Part shown: piece after piece, positions 59,299 through 64,000 of the stretch
Position numbering within the stretch: position 1 is the stretch's first letter
How the letters are laid out: each line of letters opens with the position of its first letter
NCBI GenBank assembly: GCA_039030075.1
Contig: JBCCEW010000002.1
Coordinates: forward strand, 248,001 to 312,000
DNA: 64,000 nucleotides
Reading direction: 5' to 3'
Source of the DNA: Myxococcota bacterium
GTDB taxonomy: Bacteria > Myxococcota_A > UBA9160 > SMWR01
Made by a program: the position numbers and the translations under genes
Notes under the pieces: generated by a model
What the model was told of the DNA's origin: nothing
The model's input: only the letters and a program-made list of their open reading frames with translations
Database searches by the model: none

Positions 59299-60611
59299 TC
59301 GCCGACCCGCAGCACCTCGCGCTCGTAGCTGAACAGGTCGTCGTAGACGCGCAGCGGCTCGGCTTGCGCGCTCTCGGCGTCCGGTAGGGCCTGGGCCCCA
59401 CTGCGTTCGAGGAGCCGCGCCACGAAGGTGCGCAGCGGTCGGTCTTCCCGGCCCTCCTCGAGGAGCGGGGAGAGCTCGCTCTCGAGCAGACGCAGGCGCA
59501 CCACACGCAGCGCGGTGGCCTCCTCGTCGTGCCAGTTGAGGGCGAGGTCGACGACCAGGAACCCGGGCGGCGTGTCGCCGACGATCTCGGCCGAGGCGAT
59601 CGCCTGGATCTTCTCGTAGGGAAGGTGGGCCGAGCGGTCGCCTGCGACGCGCATGGCCAGGGCCTGCTCTTCGAGACCGCTCGGGACCGCCTCCATCACC
59701 TTGATGCCGGCGAAGCGCGCCTTTAGCGCGGGGCTCTCGAGGGTCTCGTCGATCACGAGTTCGGTGAACTCGTCGAGGTCGGGAATCGCCGACGCTTCGG
59801 TGGCGTCTTCGGCCGGCGTCTCGTCTTGCAGCGTCTCGTCCCCTGAAGGCTCGGGGGCCTCGGGCGTCTGCGCCTCCGCGCTCGGCGTGCGGCTCGCGCG
59901 CTCGAGTTCGGCGACGAGCGACACCAGGCGGTTTCGCTTGGACTCGTCGAGGTCGGGTGCGGCGAGCGCGACGCGGGCGGCGCGAAGCGCCAGTTGCGGG
60001 TAGGTCTCGTGCGCCGCGTCGGCTGCGCGCATCGCCAGGCCGGGCGTCAGGCCCACGGCTTTGTCATCGGTGGCGTGGCGCAGGGCGCGCTTCGCGAGTG
60101 CGGGGTCGCGGGCTTCGAGCGCGGGGAGCATGCGCAGCAGCGAGCCGGCGTCGGCGCGCGCGTCGGGAACGACCTGGGAGAGGTCGGCCCACCAGGTGGC
60201 GGCCTCTTCGAGGGCGCCCTGGGAGCACAGGTTGCGGATCGCACGCAGGAGCGTCGTAGCCGCGGCTTGTGGTTGGCCGTGGGCCACTGCCGCCTGCCAG
60301 AAAGCCGTCGCGAGCTTCGAGTCGTCGCCCGAGCGCTCGACCTCCGCCTGCAACAGGAGGAACGCGCGGGGAAAGTCGCCATGGCTCTGGGCATCCTCGG
60401 CCTGCTTCAGGACCCGCCGCAGTTCCAGCGAGCCTTCGAGCCGTTCCACCGTAGAGGAATGGCGCACGCGCTCGGCGGTCGTGCCTACCGCTTCCGCGAG
60501 CTGATCTTTCGCACGCAACAGGTGCTCCCAACCTCGGGCGCTCGCGCGCCCCAGGCCGCGCAGCGCGTCGCGGGCTCGGCTCGCCGGTTGGTCTCGGTCG
60601 TCCTGCCGCAA
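59295..60611 (-). CDS. Hypothetical helical-repeat protein
   Basis: A 438-residue protein with TPR-like helix pairs in its first 240 residues (DFPRAFLLLQAEVERSGDDS; YPQLALRAARVALAAPDLDE), an acidic linker, then a mixed alpha/beta C-terminal domain (ARFAGIKVMEAVPSGLEEQA; PPGFLVVDLALNWHDEEATA). No signal peptide. TTG start at 60611 is tentative. Its stop overlaps the SDR stop. Function unknown. Confidence 0.68.
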   Translation of the reverse strand: MRQDDRDQPASRARDALRGLGRASARGWEHLLRAKDQLAEAVGTTAERVRHSSTVERLEGSLELRRVLKQAEDAQSHGDFPRAFLLLQAEVERSGDDSKLATAFWQAAVAHGQPQAAATTLLRAIRNLCSQGALEEAATWWADLSQVVPDARADAGSLLRMLPALEARDPALAKRALRHATDDKAVGLTPGLAMRAADAAHETYPQLALRAARVALAAPDLDESKRNRLVSLVAELERASRTPSAEAQTPEAPEPSGDETLQDETPAEDATEASAIPDLDEFTELVIDETLESPALKARFAGIKVMEAVPSGLEEQALAMRVAGDRSAHLPYEKIQAIASAEIVGDTPPGFLVVDLALNWHDEEATALRVVRLRLLESELSPLLEEGREDRPLRTFVARLLERSGAQALPDAESAQAEPLRVYDDLFSYEREVLRVGD

Positions 60612-60665
60612 GGTCGGGCCTCGGTCGATGGAGAGTCGCGATCCGACTCTCCGAGGGCCCCAGGC

Positions 60666-61139
60666 TTATCGACCGATCGGCGTCAGGGAATGAGAGCCGC
60701 GGGACCGAGGTGGGGCCGGGTGTCGCACCGACTGGGGGGGCGTGCCGCACAGCCAGTCTTCGAGGGCGCAGGCGCCCTGCGCACGCAGGTTCCAGGCAGC
60801 GGGCGTGCGTTCGAAGTCGGCAAGCGCACGCCGCCAGCGCCCGTGGACGTCCTGGGGGCCGGCGAGCCGCTCGAGGAGCCGCAGGGCCAGCCGCCGGCGC
60901 GACGACGATCGTACCCCCTCTCGATCCGCCGCCGTCTCGAGTGCTCCCAACGCGAACAGGGCGGCCGCGCGGCGGTCACCTTCGAAACTGGGCAGGCTCG
61001 CTTCGAGGAAGAGCTGGAGGATCGTCTCGGCGTTGCGCTCGGCGCGTCGAGCCGGGCTGGTGCGCGGTGCGCTGAACCAGCTTCGCTGGAGATTCCAACG
61101 CGAGCGCCGCGGGCGATGGGGGTCGGGGGAGGCAGCCAC
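60666..61139 (-). CDS. Hypothetical small helical protein
   Basis: About 157 residues from a GTG at 61139 (AGAGG ahead), with several amphipathic helices (AETILQLFLEASLPSFEG; AAALFALGALETAADREG; RRLALRLLERLAGPQDVH). The frame is longer upstream, but that part reads like antisense. It lies 54 bp upstream of the helical-repeat gene in the same direction. The family is not recognised. Confidence 0.42.
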   Translation of the reverse strand: MAASPDPHRPRRSRWNLQRSWFSAPRTSPARRAERNAETILQLFLEASLPSFEGDRRAAALFALGALETAADREGVRSSSRRRLALRLLERLAGPQDVHGRWRRALADFERTPAAWNLRAQGACALEDWLCGTPPQSVRHPAPPRSRGSHSLTPIGR

Positions 61140-61349
61140 GGGATCAGCCTCTGCCCTCGAGACGGTCGTTTCGGTGATCGGGGTCACCAAGCAAGAGGTC
61201 GTGGACGACGCGACCGCCGTGTGCAGGCACGCTCGGAAGTGCTCGTTCGGTCGCGGGTTTTCGACCGAAGCGGGCTCTCGCGCAACCTTGCGGGCCCTGG
61301 CGGGTTGAACCCTTCGACGCCCCACCCCGGGGCCGAGAGGAGTTTCATC

Positions 61350-61805
61350 ATGACCCGCCATCTCATCCTGACCGCAGCCGTGTTCGGACTGCTGGCCGCA
61401 GCGGCCCCGGTGGCCGCCGAGTCCGACGCTGGGGATCGCATCGAACGACATCTCGACCGCAAGGGCGACCGCATCGACCACCGCCTCGACCGCAAGGGGG
61501 ACCGCGTCGACCAGCGCCTCGACCGCAAGGGAGACCGGATCGACCGCCGGCTCGACCGCAAGGGCGATCGGATCGACGCGAAGCTCGACCGGCGCTCGGA
61601 TCGCGCTGCTGCCGCGGGCAAGGATCGCCTGGCCGATCGGCTCGACCGCAAGGGCGAACGCATCGACGCCCGCCTCGATCGGAAGGGCGACCGCATCGAT
61701 CAGCGCCTGGACCGTCGCGGAGATCGCGTCGACGCGAAGCTCGATCGCCGGGGCGACCGGATCGACCGTCGTCTCGATCGCAAGGGACAGCGCATCAATC
61801 GCTGA
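61350..61805 (+). CDS. Periplasmic hendecad-repeat protein
   Basis: A 151-residue protein with a clear signal peptide (ILTAAVFGLLAAAAPVAA) and then almost only 11-residue repeats of the form LDRKGDRIDxR. ATG at 61350 behind GAGAGGAG. Eleven-residue repeats give a right-handed or straight coiled coil; the dense alternation of Asp, Arg and Lys predicts a rigid, salt-bridged helical rod in the periplasm. Function unknown; envelope spacer or ion/nucleic-acid binder are possible. Confidence 0.78.
   Translation: MTRHLILTAAVFGLLAAAAPVAAESDAGDRIERHLDRKGDRIDHRLDRKGDRVDQRLDRKGDRIDRRLDRKGDRIDAKLDRRSDRAAAAGKDRLADRLDRKGERIDARLDRKGDRIDQRLDRRGDRVDAKLDRRGDRIDRRLDRKGQRINR
61452..61802 (+). repeat. Tandem 33-bp coding repeats (LDRKGDRIDxR)
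   Basis: Nine good 33-bp units plus one longer degenerate unit in the middle (LDRRSDRAAAAGKDRLADR). Units differ at synonymous and a few non-synonymous positions, pointing to older duplication rather than recent expansion. Confidence 0.8.
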
Positions 61806-61853
61806 ACGAGCGCGGACCGCGCGTGCGGGCGGGGCCTTCGGGCTCCGCCCGTC

Positions 61854-62990
61854 TCAGTTCTGGAGCTCGCCGAGGGCGATCTCCACCTCCCGGCTGCGAC
61901 CATCGCGATCGAAGCGCACCTTCACGCTGTCGCCGGGCTCGAAGTCATCGAGCACATCGATCAGGTCGACCACGCGCACCACGGGACGTCCGGCGACGTG
62001 AGTGATCACGTCGAGTGCGCGGACGTTGCCGAGCCGGTCGACGTCGATCGAGCGCATGCCCGCATCTTCGGCCGCCGACCCGGGCAGCACGTCGCGCACG
62101 ACCACACCGATCACCCCCCATTGCGCAGCGATGTGGTCCGGCATGACGCGGACGCCGAGCCCGGCCCACTTCACGCGCCCGTGTTCGATCAGCTCCGGCA
62201 CCAGTCGAGCCACGGTCGCCGCGGGCACGGCAAAGCCGATCCCCGCACTGCTGCCGCTGGTGCTGTAGATCGCGGTGGTCACACCGATCACACGGCCGCC
62301 CGAATCGAGGAGCGGTCCCCCCGAGTTCCCCGGGTTGATCGACGCGTCGGTCTGGATGACGTCCTCGATGCGGGTGCCGGCGATCGACTCGATCTCGCGT
62401 CCGAGGGCACTGATCACGCCCGTCGTGAGGGTGGAGTCGAGTCCGAACGGGTTGCCGATCGCGAGCACTTTCTGACCGACGACGAGCTGCTGCGAGTCGC
62501 CCACCAGGACGGGCCGCAGCGCGGCGTCGGGCTCGATCCGCAGCACCGCGAGGTCCTTCCGTGGAGCGATGCCCACCAGATCCGCTTCGTAGGTGGTGCC
62601 GTCGGCCATCGTCACGGTGAAGCGATTGCCCCCGTGCACGACGTGATAGTTGGTGACGATGTGCCCCTGGTCGTCCCAGACGAACCCGGACCCCGCGCCC
62701 TGGGGCAGCTCGTCGGCGCTGAAGCGGAACGCGCCACGCGGCGTGGTGGCGTTGGAGACGAACACCACCGAGGGCGCGACGCGACGGAAGACCTCGATCG
62801 TGTTGCGCTCGGAGTCCAGGAGCTCGGCGGGGAGGGGCGGCAGGGGCTTCGGCGTTTCGCCCTCGGCAGGTCCGCAGCCCGTGGCGACGAGCGCCCAATA
62901 CAGGAGTGCCCACACGACGAAGCGTCGAGTGGAGAACCCCTCGAAGGGTTCCGAGATGGCACGGACTCGTTCCAAACGCAGTTCTCCCAT
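61854..62990 (-). CDS. DegP/HtrA-family serine protease with PDZ domain
   Basis: A 378-residue membrane-anchored or secreted protease. The N-terminal hydrophobic stretch (FVVWALLYWALVATGC) ends in a lipobox-like Cys. The catalytic triad is His in VTNYHVVHGG, Asp in PRKDLAVLRIE and Ser in NPGNSGGPLLD. One PDZ domain follows (AGLGVRVMPDH; PGSAAEDAG). HtrA proteases degrade misfolded envelope proteins. Start at ATG 62990. It lies 48 bp from the convergent hendecad-repeat gene, another envelope protein. Confidence 0.9.
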   Translation of the reverse strand: MGELRLERVRAISEPFEGFSTRRFVVWALLYWALVATGCGPAEGETPKPLPPLPAELLDSERNTIEVFRRVAPSVVFVSNATTPRGAFRFSADELPQGAGSGFVWDDQGHIVTNYHVVHGGNRFTVTMADGTTYEADLVGIAPRKDLAVLRIEPDAALRPVLVGDSQQLVVGQKVLAIGNPFGLDSTLTTGVISALGREIESIAGTRIEDVIQTDASINPGNSGGPLLDSGGRVIGVTTAIYSTSGSSAGIGFAVPAATVARLVPELIEHGRVKWAGLGVRVMPDHIAAQWGVIGVVVRDVLPGSAAEDAGMRSIDVDRLGNVRALDVITHVAGRPVVRVVDLIDVLDDFEPGDSVKVRFDRDGRSREVEIALGELQN

Positions 62991-63220
62991 TCGGGGACCC
63001 GGCGGTGCGAAGCCGGATGCTAGCGGAGGCCCCTGCCGCCGCGGGCCCACACGCCGAGCCGATTCTCGCCTCGACCGCGAGAGGATTCGAACGCAGTTGC
63101 GGATCGGCTGCCGGTGTCTTCGCGAAGCGCTTCCCGTTCTCGGCCAACGGTTGTAACCTTCGGCCACCCCCCTTGGCGGCGCTCCGCCCGCCCCCCACCA
63201 GTCTCCTCCGGAGCCTCCGA

Positions 63221-64000
63221 ATGACCCCCCTCGATCCCACGCTGCGGGAGCGAATCGAGAACACGATTCGCTTCCTTGCCGTCGACGCCGTTCAGCGCGC
63301 GAACTCCGGACACCCGGGCGCGCCGATGGGACTCGCTCGACCGGCGTTTCAGCTCTGGGACGCGCATCTGCGCTTCGACCCCGACGACGCCGAGTGGCCG
63401 CTGCGCGACCGCTTCATCCTGTCGAACGGCCACGCGTCGATGCTCCTCTACGCCTTGCTCCACCTCTACGAGGTGGGTCTGACCCACGACGACCTGGCTG
63501 CGTTCCGCACGCTGGGTTCGAAGACCGCGGGCCACCCCGAGTACGGCGAGGCCGCCGGCGTCGAGGTGACCACCGGCCCCCTCGGTCAGGGCTTCGCCCA
63601 CGGCGTCGGCATGGCACTCGCCGCGCGCGCCACCCGCGCGCGCTTCGCCGCCGGCAATGACGGGCCGGGGCAGCACTTCGTCTACGGGATCGTCGGCGAT
63701 GGCGACTTGATGGAGGGCATCTCCGCCGAGGCCGGTTCCCTGGCCGGGCACTGGAAGCTCGGCAACCTGATCTACCTCTACGACGACAACCAGATCACCA
63801 TCGACGGCGGGACCGATCTCTCGTTCTCCGAGAACGTCCGCGGCCGCTTCGAAGCCCAGGGCTGGCACGTCCAGGAGCTCGACGGTGAAGACGTCGACGG
63901 ACTCGACGCGGCGCTCGCGGCCGCCCGAGAGGAGACCGATCGGCCCTCCATGATCTCGTTGCGCACCGTGATCGGTCGCGGCAGCGTGTTCGCCGGTCAG
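63221..64000 (+). CDS. tkt: Transketolase (3' end outside window)
   Basis: The first 260 codons of a thiamine-diphosphate enzyme of the pentose phosphate/Calvin pathways. RANSGHPGAPMGLA near the start, LSNGHASMLLYALL, TTGPLGQGFAHGVGMALA and the ThDP motif GDGDLMEGISAEAGSLAGH ... YDDN are all present. ATG at 63221 follows GGAG. The frame is open to the end of the window. Confidence 0.95.
   Translation, partial: MTPLDPTLRERIENTIRFLAVDAVQRANSGHPGAPMGLARPAFQLWDAHLRFDPDDAEWPLRDRFILSNGHASMLLYALLHLYEVGLTHDDLAAFRTLGSKTAGHPEYGEAAGVEVTTGPLGQGFAHGVGMALAARATRARFAAGNDGPGQHFVYGIVGDGDLMEGISAEAGSLAGHWKLGNLIYLYDDNQITIDGGTDLSFSENVRGRFEAQGWHVQELDGEDVDGLDAALAAAREETDRPSMISLRTVIGRGSVFAGQ

Noticed and set aside
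59994-61349. N-terminal extension of the frame containing the hendecad-repeat protein
   Set aside because: The upstream part is antisense to two leftward genes. A signal peptide and strong ribosome site place the true start at 61350.
61452-61802. CRISPR-like 33-bp tandem repeats
   Set aside because: The repeats are contiguous without spacers, stay in frame and encode the 11-residue protein repeat.

Overview
The window is a GC-rich (close to 70% by eye) chromosomal segment from a flagellated Gram-negative bacterium. FlgH and FlgI (L- and P-ring proteins), an LPS heptosyltransferase and lipoprotein signals indicate an outer membrane. Sigma-54 promoters with NtrC-family activators, CsrA/FliW, HDOD and PilZ proteins point to a deltaproteobacterial-type lineage (Myxococcota or Desulfobacterota-like), inferred from gene content only. 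No rRNA, tRNA, CRISPR array, insertion sequence or phage gene was seen.

Layout. 1-2.8 kb (+): end of a heptosyltransferase gene, a cytochrome c5-like gene and an FAD-linked lactone oxidase-like gene. 2.9-48.8 kb: a near-complete flagellar locus, almost all leftward, in about six transcription units: (A) flgF-flgG-flgA-flgH-flgI-flgJ-flgN-flgK-flgL-csrA-fliW; (B) flagellin alone, closed by a strong terminator; (C) fliD-fliS-fliT-like, a receiver-like gene and a GGDEF gene; (D) a regulatory operon of PilZ protein, secreted helical-repeat protein, degenerate histidine kinase and degenerate NtrC-type regulator; (E) flgB-flgC-fliE-fliF-fliG-fliH-fliI-fliJ/motE fusion-fliK-flgD-52 aa ORF-flgE; (F) motA-motB, an NtrC-family activator, fliL-fliM-fliN-fliO/P fusion-fliQ-fliR-flhB-flhA-flhF-flhG, an HDOD gene and a 73 aa gene. 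Rightward exceptions are an HDOD gene (18.2 kb) and a GNAT gene (39.7 kb). 49.2-52.9 kb (+): receiver-PilZ protein, two LuxR-type regulators and an SH3 membrane protein. 53-64 kb: amidohydrolase, GST, MocR regulator, phytoene-desaturase-like oxidoreductase, thioester-reductase-like SDR, two hypothetical genes, a hendecad-repeat periplasmic protein, a DegP-like protease and the start of a transketolase gene.

How it fits together. Sigma-54 -24/-12 elements (TGGCACG-N4-TTGC) lie ahead of flgB, flagellin, flgF, the PilZ operon and, on the other strand, the GNAT gene. About 70-135 bp upstream of each is a copy of a 15-bp palindrome, best form GTTTCAGTCTGAAAC, which I propose is the upstream activating site of the flagellar NtrC-type activator. 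No sigma-28, FlgM, chemotaxis or FleQ/FlrA-type master-regulator gene is present, and flagellin itself has a sigma-54 promoter. FliW/CsrA and GGA sites in the flagellin leader suggest post-transcriptional control.

The most unusual feature is decay of the classical phosphorelay residues. Six of eight receiver-like domains lack the phospho-acceptor Asp and the other two lack the conserved Lys. A kinase-like protein without a normal H-box or ATP site is encoded next to an NtrC-family protein without GAFTGA or a normal Walker B. Both are in an operon headed by the best activator sites in the window. The components look preserved but rewired to something other than His-Asp phosphotransfer.
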